Source: Bacilli bacterium (GTDB lineage Bacteria; Bacillota_I; Bacilli_A; RF39; UBA660). Taken from it: a DNA stretch of 19,351 nucleotides. Location: positions 1-19,351 of the forward strand of contig JAQUFX010000019.1 in assembly GCA_028684435.1 (NCBI GenBank), written 5' to 3'. The translations under genes and the position numbers were made by a program. The notes beneath the pieces are model-generated. The model was not told where the DNA came from. It made no database searches and saw nothing but the letters and a program-made list of their open reading frames with translations. Shown in pieces: positions 6,627-14,275 of the stretch. Numbering within the stretch: position 1 is the first letter of the stretch; the number at the start of each line of letters is the position of its first letter.

Positions 6627-8390
6627 ATGTTTAATGAAGAATTAAAATTAGTTCCTAATAAACCTGGTTCATATCAAATGTATAATGAAAATAATATTAT
6701 TATATATGTTGGCAAAGCGAAAGACTTAAAAAAAAGATTAAGTTCTTATTTTCGTAGGCAAAATACTGGAAAAACAGCTAAAATGGTTAGTGAAATAGTA
6801 TATTTTAAATATATAGTTACGGAAACAGAATTAGAATCATTTATTCTTGAACTGAATTTAATTAAAGAATATAATCCTAAATATAATATTTTATTAAAAG
6901 ATGATAAAAGTTATCCTTATATTGAATTAATCAAAAAACCATATCCAAAATTAAGAGTTGTAAGATATTTAAAGGTAAAAAAGTATAAAGATAGATTATT
7001 ATTTGGACCTTATGTTAATGCTTATGCAGCTCGAAGAATGGTTAATTTAATAAATCGATTATATCCTTTAAAAAAATGTCAAGGTTTATCTAAAGAAGTA
7101 TGTCTTTTTTATCATATTAATGAATGCTTAGGTTATTGTAATTATGATATAAAAGAAACAAAAATTAAGCAAATGGAAAATGATATAATTTCATTTTTAA
7201 AAGGTAATGATTTAATTATTAAAAATAAACTATTAGAGAAATTAAATTATTATTCTAAAGAAATGAATTATGAACTTGCTTTAGAACTTAAAAATGAACT
7301 AAATTATATTGAAATAATACTCGAAAAACAAAAAGTAGAGCTATATAATAAAGAGAATTTAGATGTAATTAATTATTACTATTATAAAGGTTTTTTAGGA
7401 ATTGAAATACTATTTATAAGAGGTGGTAAATTAATAGGCTCATTTAATGATGTACTTTATGCTCAAAATAATTATCTTGAAGAATTGGAATCATATATAG
7501 CATTATTTTATAATAAGAAAGAAATACCTAAACAAATATTAGTTCCTCAAGAATTAAATATTAAGTTATTAAAAGAAGTATTAAAAACTAATATAATAGT
7601 TCCTATAAAAGGTAATAAAAGAAAAATACTTAATATGGCTTATGAAAATGCTAAAATAAATGTTATAAATAATTATCAAAAAAAAGAAAATTTATTATTT
7701 AGAAGTAAGGGAGCTAATAAAGAATTATCTGATTTATTAGGAATTAATATTATAAGGATAGATGCTTTTGATAATTCGAATCTTTTTGGTTCTTTCGCTG
7801 TTTCTGGGATGGTAGTATTTATAGATGGAACTCCAATGCCAAAAGAATATCGAAAGTATAAGATTACTATTGATAAAAATGATGATTTTAATGCAATGAA
7901 AGAAATTATTTATCGTAGATATCAAAAGGCATTAATAGAAAAAAACATATTAGCTGATTTAATTTTAGTAGATGGAGGAGTAAATCAAATACGAGCTGCT
8001 AAAGAAGTAATTGAAGAGTTACATCTTAATATTAAAATATGTGGTTTAGTTAAAAATAAAGATCATAAAACAAATGAATTAATTGATGGAGATAAGTTAG
8101 AAGCTTATAAAATTGATAAAACAAGTAATTTATTTCATTACTTGACCAGAATACAAGATGAAGTACATAGATATACTATTAATTATCATAAACAGTTAAG
8201 AAGTAAAGGTTCTATTTCTAGTATTTTAGATAATGTACCTGGTATAGGACCAAAAAGAAAATCAGTATTAATTAATGTATTTGGTAGTGTTAAAAACATT
8301 AAAGAAGCTGATGATAAAAATTTAGAAAAATATTTACCTTTTAAAACCGTAAATGTTTTAAAAGAATATTTAAATAATTTTGATATATAG
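6627..8390 (+). CDS. uvrC: UvrABC system protein C, excinuclease subunit
   Basis: UvrC makes the 3' and 5' incisions around a DNA lesion bound by UvrAB in nucleotide excision repair. The protein shows a GIY-YIG domain at the N-terminus (PGSYQMYN, then YVGKAKDLKKRLSSYF), four cysteines in KKCQ...VC...NEC...GYC that match the Fe-S ligands of the family, and a UvrB-interacting UVR motif (about 210-245). The RNase H-like endonuclease follows, with DAFDNSNLFGS, VVFIDGTPMPKEYRKY, LILVDGG and HRYTINYH. A C-terminal helix-hairpin-helix pair contains VPGIGPKRK. The 587-residue length is typical. I chose ATG 6627 because GTGAT at 6618-6622 fits a ribosome binding site; the in-frame GTG at 6618 would add three residues. 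Confidence 0.95.
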   Translation: MFNEELKLVPNKPGSYQMYNENNIIIYVGKAKDLKKRLSSYFRRQNTGKTAKMVSEIVYFKYIVTETELESFILELNLIKEYNPKYNILLKDDKSYPYIELIKKPYPKLRVVRYLKVKKYKDRLLFGPYVNAYAARRMVNLINRLYPLKKCQGLSKEVCLFYHINECLGYCNYDIKETKIKQMENDIISFLKGNDLIIKNKLLEKLNYYSKEMNYELALELKNELNYIEIILEKQKVELYNKENLDVINYYYYKGFLGIEILFIRGGKLIGSFNDVLYAQNNYLEELESYIALFYNKKEIPKQILVPQELNIKLLKEVLKTNIIVPIKGNKRKILNMAYENAKINVINNYQKKENLLFRSKGANKELSDLLGINIIRIDAFDNSNLFGSFAVSGMVVFIDGTPMPKEYRKYKITIDKNDDFNAMKEIIYRRYQKALIEKNILADLILVDGGVNQIRAAKEVIEELHLNIKICGLVKNKDHKTNELIDGDKLEAYKIDKTSNLFHYLTRIQDEVHRYTINYHKQLRSKGSISSILDNVPGIGPKRKSVLINVFGSVKNIKEADDKNLEKYLPFKTVNVLKEYLNNFDI

Positions 8391-8407
8391 TAAAAGAGTG
8401 ATGTATA

Positions 8408-9070
8408 ATGACCAAAATTGACAATCATAGAATGATATTAAATAGTATTTATATGGGAATGTTAGTGGAAGTTATAATGTTTAAAGATGGTACAACACGA
8501 ACTAGTAACTATTTTATTGCCTTTGAAAAACTAGAAGAAATAATTGGTATAGTAGGATCAAATCCTTATATTTTATATAAAGATATTTTTAGCAATGATA
8601 CATTTTATATTAATAAAAAAGGCAATGTAATATATAATAATAATATCAAAGAAATTTCTGATATAAATAGATGGAAAATTAAAATAATAAATTTTTATTC
8701 ACTAAAAGATGTTTTAATAAAAGCAAGAAATTTATTAGAGCTAGTATCAGAATTACATAATTTTAGTTATGATTATTATAAAGAATTTAAAGAATTAAAT
8801 ATTTTTGTTAATCAATGTTTAGATGATTATAATTTTGTTGAAGTAGATTCAAAATTATTAAGATCATTAAATGATAATTTAGAAACTATTTATGGTTTAG
8901 TATTAGACGAAACCGAAGAATCGATTGTAAATAAATTTTCTAATGATTTGTCTAATATAAGTCGTCAAAAATTTATTATTGTTAATAAAAAAAATAAAAA
9001 AGAGAATATTTCTGAAGATAGTAAACATTTAAAATTAATTAAAAATGATGACGATAATAAATTAACCTAG
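8408..9070 (+). CDS. Hypothetical protein, 220 residues, no family recognised
   Basis: Begins 17 bases after the uvrC stop with a GAGTGAT ribosome binding site, so it is probably cotranscribed with uvrC. The first half looks like a small beta-rich domain (GMLVEVIMFKDGTTRTSNYFIAF, then NDTFYINKKGNVIYNN). The second half is helical (about 95-165), rich in Leu, Asn and Asp, and the tail (about 185-220) is highly charged and probably disordered. There is no signal peptide, membrane segment, Cys cluster or nucleotide-binding motif. Base composition matches the neighbours. It may be a lineage-specific gene. The stop codon touches the T-box promoter, which starts one base later. Confidence 0.75.
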   Translation: MTKIDNHRMILNSIYMGMLVEVIMFKDGTTRTSNYFIAFEKLEEIIGIVGSNPYILYKDIFSNDTFYINKKGNVIYNNNIKEISDINRWKIKIINFYSLKDVLIKARNLLELVSELHNFSYDYYKEFKELNIFVNQCLDDYNFVEVDSKLLRSLNDNLETIYGLVLDETEESIVNKFSNDLSNISRQKFIIVNKKNKKENISEDSKHLKLIKNDDDNKLT

Positions 9071-9099
9071 TTGACTTTTTCGGTTAATTAGAGTAATAT
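9071..9099 (+). promoter_or_regulatory. Promoter of the T-box leader and hisS-aspS-gatCAB operon
   Basis: -35 TTGACT (9071-9076), a 17-base spacer and -10 TAATAT (9094-9099) give an expected start near 9106, just ahead of the T-box stem I. The -35 begins directly after the preceding stop codon. An inverted repeat, ATTAACC (9061-9067) and GGTTAAT (9082-9088), brackets the -35. It could be an operator or chance. Confidence 0.7.
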
Positions 9100-9105
9100 G
9101 ATGGT

Positions 9106-9312
9106 AGTTATTTGTTTGAAAGAAATATTTTATTAAACTATATTAAAGAGAAGGCTAAGTGGTGGGAAAGCCTATATAAGTAATAAATAAGAACAACTTT
9201 TATAAAAACAAACGTTAATATGCGATAAATATTAAAATGAGCGTACACTTGTAAAGTAAGGTGGCACCGCGGAAAAGATATCTTTTTCGTCCTTACATAA
9301 TTGGTGTTTTTT
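9106..9312 (+). ncRNA. T-box riboswitch leader
   Basis: A T-box leader senses the charging state of one tRNA and permits transcription when that tRNA is uncharged. The conserved T-box AAGGTGGCACCGCG lies at 9258-9271. Its tRNA-end-pairing UGGC (9262-9265) complements GCCA, a tRNA with G73. Stem I is visible: basal TTTGTTT (9111-9117) with AAACAAA (9206-9212), middle TTTATTA (9129-9135) with TAATAAA (9181-9187), and distal AGGCT (9152-9156) with AGCCT (9169-9173) around a GTGGTGGGAA loop. The specifier side of the internal loop reads GAACAAC (9191-9197), containing AAC, CAA and GAA. The tRNA is therefore likely Asn, possibly Gln, and not His (C73; CAC/CAU absent). Placement of the codon is inferred from manual folding. 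Confidence 0.9.
9246..9312 (+). terminator. T-box leader terminator
   Basis: The hairpin competing with the antiterminator: GTAAGG (9256-9261) pairs with CCTTAC (9291-9296), with an inner stem CGGAAAAG (9270-9277) and CTTTTTCG (9282-9289). CACT (9246-9249) can pair with GGTG (9303-9306) to close the helix next to the T-run 9307-9312. The outer pairing includes one G-U pair and an internal loop and is less certain. Confidence 0.65.
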
Positions 9313-9334
9313 ATTTTTTAAAGGAGGAATAATA

Positions 9335-10597
9335 ATGATTTCAAAACCAAAAGGAACTATGGATGTATATGGAATAGACGCTAAAAAAAGAGAGTATGTA
9401 AATGAAATATTAAGAAGCGTTTGTAATAAATATAATTATGATTATATTGAAACACCAATATTTGAAGCAAGTGAATTATATCATCGCGGAGTAGGTGAAG
9501 ATACAGATATTGTTAATAAAGAAACATATACATTTAAAGATCGAGGAGATAGAAGTCTAACTTTAAGGCCAGAAGGAACTGCTGGTGTAGTTAGGTGGTT
9601 TATAGAAAATAAACTTTATGGAAATATTACTGAGCCAACTAAAGTATTTTATAATGGCAAAATGTATCGTTATGAAAGACCTCAAGCAGGAAGATATCGA
9701 GAATTTACTCAGTTTGGAGTAGAATTTATTGGCTCAGATGATATTTACGCAGATATTGATGTAATTAGTGTTGCTTATAATACGTATAATTTACTTGGTT
9801 TAAAAAATGTTACTATTGTATTAAACACTTTAGGTGATAAAGATTCAAGAGATAAATATCGAGAGGCTTTAATTAAATATTTTAATCCTCTAATAAATTA
9901 TTTATGTGAAGATTGTCAAAAAAGATTAAAAAATAATCCTTTAAGAATATTAGATTGTAAAATTGATAGGGATAGAGAATTATTTGAAAAAGCTCCTAAA
10001 ATAATTGATTTTTTAAATGAAGAAAGTTTAACTAGATATAATAATTTAAAAGAATATTTAGAGTTAATGGATATTAATTATAAAGAAGATTTTTCCTTAG
10101 TTAGAGGACTTGATTATTATGATTATACTGTATTTGAAATTATAGCTGATGTACCAGGATTAGGTAATATAGCTTTAGGTGGCGGTGGGCGTTATAATGG
10201 TTTAATAGAAAAATTAGGTGGTCCAAGTATTCCCGCAGTAGGTTTTGCAATGGGATATGATCGCACTATCCTTGCTATGGATAATAGCAATATAAATCTA
10301 GATTTAAGAGAAGATATTGATGTTTATGTGATGTATGTATCAAAAAATGAAAAAGAAACTGCATCATATTTAGTTCAGGATTTAAGATTAAATGGTTTTA
10401 TAACTGAAACAGATTACTTAAATAAAAGTTTAAAAGCTCAATTTAAATCAATTGAAAGATTAAAACCTAAGTATTTAGTTATTTTAAATGATCAAGATTT
10501 AAAAGAAAATAAGATTACATTAAAGGATAACTTAACTAAAGATGAACAAAAAATAAAAATTAATAATTTAATTGATTATTTAGATACTAATTTATAA
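9335..10597 (+). CDS. hisS: Histidyl-tRNA synthetase
   Basis: A class II aminoacyl-tRNA synthetase that charges tRNA-His in the cytoplasm. Class II motif 2 is seen in MYRYERPQAGRYREFTQFGVE. The histidine-specific motifs are LVRGLDYYDYTVFE and GGGGRYNGLIEKLGG, with motif 3 in VGFAMGYDRTI. The C-terminal anticodon-binding domain covers about residues 325-420. The 420-residue length is normal. Translation starts at the ATG seven bases after AAGGAGG (9321-9327), directly downstream of the T-box terminator. It is first in an operon with aspS and gatCAB. The hisS-aspS pairing is conserved in Bacilli. Confidence 0.97.
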   Translation: MISKPKGTMDVYGIDAKKREYVNEILRSVCNKYNYDYIETPIFEASELYHRGVGEDTDIVNKETYTFKDRGDRSLTLRPEGTAGVVRWFIENKLYGNITEPTKVFYNGKMYRYERPQAGRYREFTQFGVEFIGSDDIYADIDVISVAYNTYNLLGLKNVTIVLNTLGDKDSRDKYREALIKYFNPLINYLCEDCQKRLKNNPLRILDCKIDRDRELFEKAPKIIDFLNEESLTRYNNLKEYLELMDINYKEDFSLVRGLDYYDYTVFEIIADVPGLGNIALGGGGRYNGLIEKLGGPSIPAVGFAMGYDRTILAMDNSNINLDLREDIDVYVMYVSKNEKETASYLVQDLRLNGFITETDYLNKSLKAQFKSIERLKPKYLVILNDQDLKENKITLKDNLTKDEQKIKINNLIDYLDTNL

Positions 10598-10599
10598 TA

Positions 10600-10769
10600 A
10601 AAAAAATTAATGAAATTCAAGATTTAATGCAAAATATTAAATATGGATACTTAAATAAAAAAAATAATTATTATAATGATATTAATATTTATGAGTATTT
10701 AAAATCAAAATTAAATATCAAACTTCAGAATTTTTAAATCATTGTCAAAAAGGAAATTTAGTTAAATAA
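10600..10769 (+). pseudogene. Frameshifted gene remnant between hisS and aspS
   Basis: This 201-base gap carries a protein-like stretch broken by one frame change. Reading from 10600 gives INEIQDLMQNIKYGYLNKK, then NIYEYLKSKLNIKLQNF, with a stop at 10735-10737. Another frame continues as YQTSEFLNHCQKGNLVK and stops at 10767-10769. The two parts overlap around 10713-10735, as expected for a single-base indel. The EIQDLMQNIKYGYL part loosely recalls the N-terminus of small transglutaminase-like proteins, but I cannot assign a family. No start codon or ribosome binding site clearly serves it. It may also be AT-rich chance coding. Confidence 0.35.
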
Positions 10770-10798
10770 AAAATATTAAAAAAATGGAGGGTAAATAA

Positions 10799-12559
10799 AT
10801 GAAAAAATATAATAATGGTGAATTTAGAGTAAAAGATATTGATAAAGAAATAACTGTTTATGGCTGGGTTAATAAAAGAAGAGATATGGGGGGAGTTATC
10901 TTTGTTGATTTAAGAGATAGAAGTGGAATACTTCAAGTTGTTTTTAATAGAGAATATTTAAAAGATAACTTTGAATTAGCTGAAGATTTAAAAAATGAAT
11001 ATTGCATTGAAGTAATAGGCACTTTATCAAAAAGAACTGATAGTGAAATAAATCTTAATTTAAAAACTGGTGATGTTGAGTTAATAGCAAGTAATTTAAC
11101 TATTTTAAGTAAAAGTGAATCATTACCTTTTAACATTTATGAAGATAAAGAAATAAATGAACAAATATCTTTAAAATATCGTTATTTAGATTTAAGAAGG
11201 AATAAATTAAAAAATATTATGATAATGAGGCATAAAATTAATAAAGCTTTTAGATCTTATTTAGATAATAATGGTTTTATTGAATTTGAAACTCCAATTT
11301 TATGTAAAAGTACTCCTGAAGGAGCTAGAGATTATTTAGTACCTTCAAGAATTAATAGAGGATCTTTTTATGCTTTACCTCAAAGCCCCCAAATTTTTAA
11401 ACAAGTATTAATGATTTCTAGCTTTGAAAAATATTATCAAATTGCTAAATGTTTTCGAGATGAAGATTTAAGAGCTGATCGACAACCTGAATTTACACAA
11501 GTAGATATTGAAATGAGTTTTGTTAAAGAAGAAGATATTTTATTTATGGCTGAAGAATTAATTAAACATGTTGTAAAAGAAAGTACTAATAAAAATATAG
11601 ATTATAAATTTCCACGTTTTACTTATCAAGAAGCTATGAATAAATATGGTTGTGATAAACCTGATACTAGATTTGGTTTAGAATTACAAGATTTAACTGA
11701 AATATTAAAAAACACTTCTATGAATGTCTTTGCTAATGCTATTAATAATGGTGGAATTGCCAAGGGATTAGTTGTTAAAGAAAACAAATATTCTCGTAAC
11801 GAAATAGATCGTCTAACCGAATTTGTTAAGATATATGGCGCCAAAGGTTTAGCTTGGTTAAAATATGATAATAATGAGTTTACCGGCGTAATAGCTAAAA
11901 ATTTAGAAATTGAAATTCAGGAAACTATTAGAAAAGAATTAAAAGTTGAAAATGGTGATTTAGTATTAATAGTTTGTGGTGTGCCTAAAATAGTATTTTC
12001 TTCTTTAGCAGCTTTAAGATTAAAAATAGCTAATGATTTTAATTTAATTGATAAATCAAAATTAAACTTCTTATTTATTACTGATTTTCCAATGTTTGAA
12101 TATTCAGATACTGAAAAAAGATATATGGCAACTCATCATCCTTTTACAATGCCAGAATCAATTGAAAAATTAAACAAACCAGAAGAATGTTTATCAGTAG
12201 CTTATGATATGGTATTAAATGGTTATGAACTTGGTGGTGGTTCAATTAGAATCCATGATCAAAAAATGCAACAAGAAGTATTTAAAGCTTTAGGGATTAG
12301 TGAAACAGAGGCCCAAGAAAAATTCGGATTTTTCTTAGATGCTTTAAAATATGGTACGCCTCCTCATGGAGGATTAGCATTTGGACTAGATCGTATAGTT
12401 ATGCTATTATTTGGAACTGACAATATTAAAGATGTTATCGCTTTTCCTAAAACACAAACAGCTTCTGATTTAATGTGTGAAGCACCAGCAAATGTTGATA
12501 ATAATCAATTAAAAGATTTAGGGATTTCGATTATTAAGGAGGGAAAATATGAATCATAA
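10799..12559 (+). CDS. aspS: Aspartyl-tRNA synthetase, possibly non-discriminating
   Basis: A bacterial-type class II AspRS of 586 residues. It has an N-terminal OB anticodon-binding domain (about 1-105, with VYGWVNKRRDMGG and FVDLRDRSG), and a catalytic core with RYLDLRR, motif 2 FRDEDLRADRQPEFTQVD and motif 3 GGLAFGLDRIVMLL. The bacterial GAD insertion lies at about 275-415. Residue 30, known to help tRNA discrimination (Leu in discriminating enzymes, His in some non-discriminating ones), is Met here and does not decide the matter. Cotranscription with gatCAB suggests it also makes Asp-tRNA(Asn), which is inference. GGAGGG (10786-10791) precedes the ATG. The last 11 bases overlap gatC. Confidence 0.97.
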   Translation: MKKYNNGEFRVKDIDKEITVYGWVNKRRDMGGVIFVDLRDRSGILQVVFNREYLKDNFELAEDLKNEYCIEVIGTLSKRTDSEINLNLKTGDVELIASNLTILSKSESLPFNIYEDKEINEQISLKYRYLDLRRNKLKNIMIMRHKINKAFRSYLDNNGFIEFETPILCKSTPEGARDYLVPSRINRGSFYALPQSPQIFKQVLMISSFEKYYQIAKCFRDEDLRADRQPEFTQVDIEMSFVKEEDILFMAEELIKHVVKESTNKNIDYKFPRFTYQEAMNKYGCDKPDTRFGLELQDLTEILKNTSMNVFANAINNGGIAKGLVVKENKYSRNEIDRLTEFVKIYGAKGLAWLKYDNNEFTGVIAKNLEIEIQETIRKELKVENGDLVLIVCGVPKIVFSSLAALRLKIANDFNLIDKSKLNFLFITDFPMFEYSDTEKRYMATHHPFTMPESIEKLNKPEECLSVAYDMVLNGYELGGGSIRIHDQKMQQEVFKALGISETEAQEKFGFFLDALKYGTPPHGGLAFGLDRIVMLLFGTDNIKDVIAFPKTQTASDLMCEAPANVDNNQLKDLGISIIKEGKYES

Positions 12560-12851
12560 ATTTACTAATGAAGAAGTAACTAATTTAGCTGATAAATTAT
12601 TAATTGGGATTAGTGAAGAAGAAGTTAAAGATATTGTTGAAGAACTTACTTTTGTTGCTAATAGTATGAATGTAATATCAGAAATAAAAGAAATAAATGA
12701 TTTAAAGCCTTTAACTCATCCTTTTGATTTATATGAAACTTCTTTAAGAGAAGATGATGAATATGAAGAAGGTCATGATATAGAAGATTTATTATCAAAT
12801 GCCGATTTTACTCAAGGAAGAGAAATAGAAGTACCTAAGGTGGTGGGATAA
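12549..12851 (+). CDS. gatC: Aspartyl/glutamyl-tRNA amidotransferase subunit C
   Basis: GatC is the small subunit that wraps around and stabilises GatA in the GatCAB amidotransferase. The 100-residue length is typical. Its N-terminal helical region (VTNLADKLLIGISEEEVKDI) and the conserved loop reading INDLKPLTHPFDLYETSLREDDE match the family (usual form: PxxHPxxxxNxxRxDE). The start lies within the end of aspS, 11 bases before its stop, behind AAGGAGGG. The stop overlaps the gatA start by one base (TAATG), so aspS, gatC and gatA are translationally coupled. Confidence 0.93.
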   Translation: MNHKFTNEEVTNLADKLLIGISEEEVKDIVEELTFVANSMNVISEIKEINDLKPLTHPFDLYETSLREDDEYEEGHDIEDLLSNADFTQGREIEVPKVVG

Positions 12852-14275
12852 TGATTAGGAAATTACATAATAAAATAAAAAATAATGAGATTATTAGTGA
12901 TGATTTAGTAAAAGAAGCTATTACTAATGCAGAAAAATCACAAAAAGAATTAAATGCTTTTGTTACTATTATCAAAGATGCTAAAAGAATTAAAAGTGAT
13001 AATTTACTTTCAGGAATTCCAGTAGCAATTAAAGATAATTTTTCTACTAAAGATATATTATCAACTGGTTCTTCAAATACTTTAAAGGATTATATTCCTT
13101 ATTTTGATGCTACGGCAATAAAAAAATTACAAGAATCTGGAGCAGTTATAATAGGAAAAACAGCTATGGATGAATTAGGTATGGGAGGAACAGGTTTAAT
13201 TGCTGCAACAGGTCCTGTTAAAAATCCTTGGAATATAAATAAAATAACCGGAGGATCATCTTCTGGATCAGCAGCAGCAGTAGCAGCTGGAATTGTTCCT
13301 TATGCTTTAGGAACTGATACTGGTGATTCAATTAGAATTCCTGCTGCTCATTGTGGAATAGTAGGTTATAAACCAACTTATGGATTAGTATCTAGATTTG
13401 GTGTTTTTGCTTTTGCTTCATCTTTAGATACAGTCGGAGTACTTTCTACAAGTGTAGAAGATGCTGCTATTGTTATAGATCAAATAAAAGGTAAAGATGA
13501 ATATGATATGACTTCTTGGAATAGTGAAAATATTAATTTATTAAATTCATTAGATGGTAATGTTAAAAACAAAAAATTATTTTATATAAAAGAAATATGT
13601 GATATTAATAATTATGAAGAAAAAAATGATGAAGTAATAAAGACTTTAAAAGAATTTAATAAAACAATTAAAAAATGTAAAGAATTAGGAATCGAAATTG
13701 AAGAAGAAAGTTTTGATCAAAAATTATTAGATTCAATATATCCAACTTATCTTACCATTGCATCAGCTGAAGCTACAAGTAATATGTCTAATTTAACTGG
13801 AATTATATTTGGTCCAAGAGGTAAAGGTAATACTATTGATGAAATGATGAAAGATCATCGTACTAAAGGTTTTTCTTCTTTAATTAAAAGAAGATTTGTC
13901 ATCGGGTCATACGTATTACAAAAAGAAAATCAAGAAAAATATTTATTTGCATCTGCTAAAGTACGTCATTTAATTGTTAATAAAATGAATGAATTATTTA
14001 TTAAGTACGATGGCTTGATATTACCTGCTAGTAGTGAACCAGCTCCAAATATTAATGGTATTAGAAGTTCTCATTTAAGAACAGAACAATATTTAGCAAT
14101 TGCTAATTTTGGAGGTTATCCTTCAATCACAATTCCATCAGGTTTTGTAAACGATATGCCTATTGGAGTAAATATTACTGGTAAAATTAAAGATGATGCT
14201 AATATACTCAATATTGCTTATACTATTGAAGAAAAATTAGGGTATAAAAATCAAACAACTAAGGGGTGGAAATAA
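12851..14275 (+). CDS. gatA: Aspartyl/glutamyl-tRNA amidotransferase subunit A
   Basis: The glutaminase subunit of GatCAB. It frees ammonia from Gln, and the ammonia is channelled to GatB to amidate Asp-tRNA(Asn) or Glu-tRNA(Gln). It is an amidase-signature enzyme with the Ser-cisSer-Lys triad at K61 (VAIKDNF), S136 (GGSSSGS, 134-140) and S160. The spacing equals that of Staphylococcus aureus GatA (79, 154, 178). The residue before the nucleophile is Asp159 (DTGDSIR), where most family members have Gly (DTGGSIR). Downstream motifs CGIVGYKPTYG and FASSLDTVG are intact. The 474-residue length is normal. It overlaps gatC by one base and gatB by one base. Confidence 0.96.
   Translation: MIRKLHNKIKNNEIISDDLVKEAITNAEKSQKELNAFVTIIKDAKRIKSDNLLSGIPVAIKDNFSTKDILSTGSSNTLKDYIPYFDATAIKKLQESGAVIIGKTAMDELGMGGTGLIAATGPVKNPWNINKITGGSSSGSAAAVAAGIVPYALGTDTGDSIRIPAAHCGIVGYKPTYGLVSRFGVFAFASSLDTVGVLSTSVEDAAIVIDQIKGKDEYDMTSWNSENINLLNSLDGNVKNKKLFYIKEICDINNYEEKNDEVIKTLKEFNKTIKKCKELGIEIEEESFDQKLLDSIYPTYLTIASAEATSNMSNLTGIIFGPRGKGNTIDEMMKDHRTKGFSSLIKRRFVIGSYVLQKENQEKYLFASAKVRHLIVNKMNELFIKYDGLILPASSEPAPNINGIRSSHLRTEQYLAIANFGGYPSITIPSGFVNDMPIGVNITGKIKDDANILNIAYTIEEKLGYKNQTTKGWK

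Noticed and set aside
9061..9088. Inverted repeat ATTAACC/GGTTAAT after the 220-residue gene, considered as a terminator
   Set aside because: No T-run follows, the loop is 14 bases, and it overlaps the -35 of the T-box promoter. It is kept only as a possible operator in the promoter entry.
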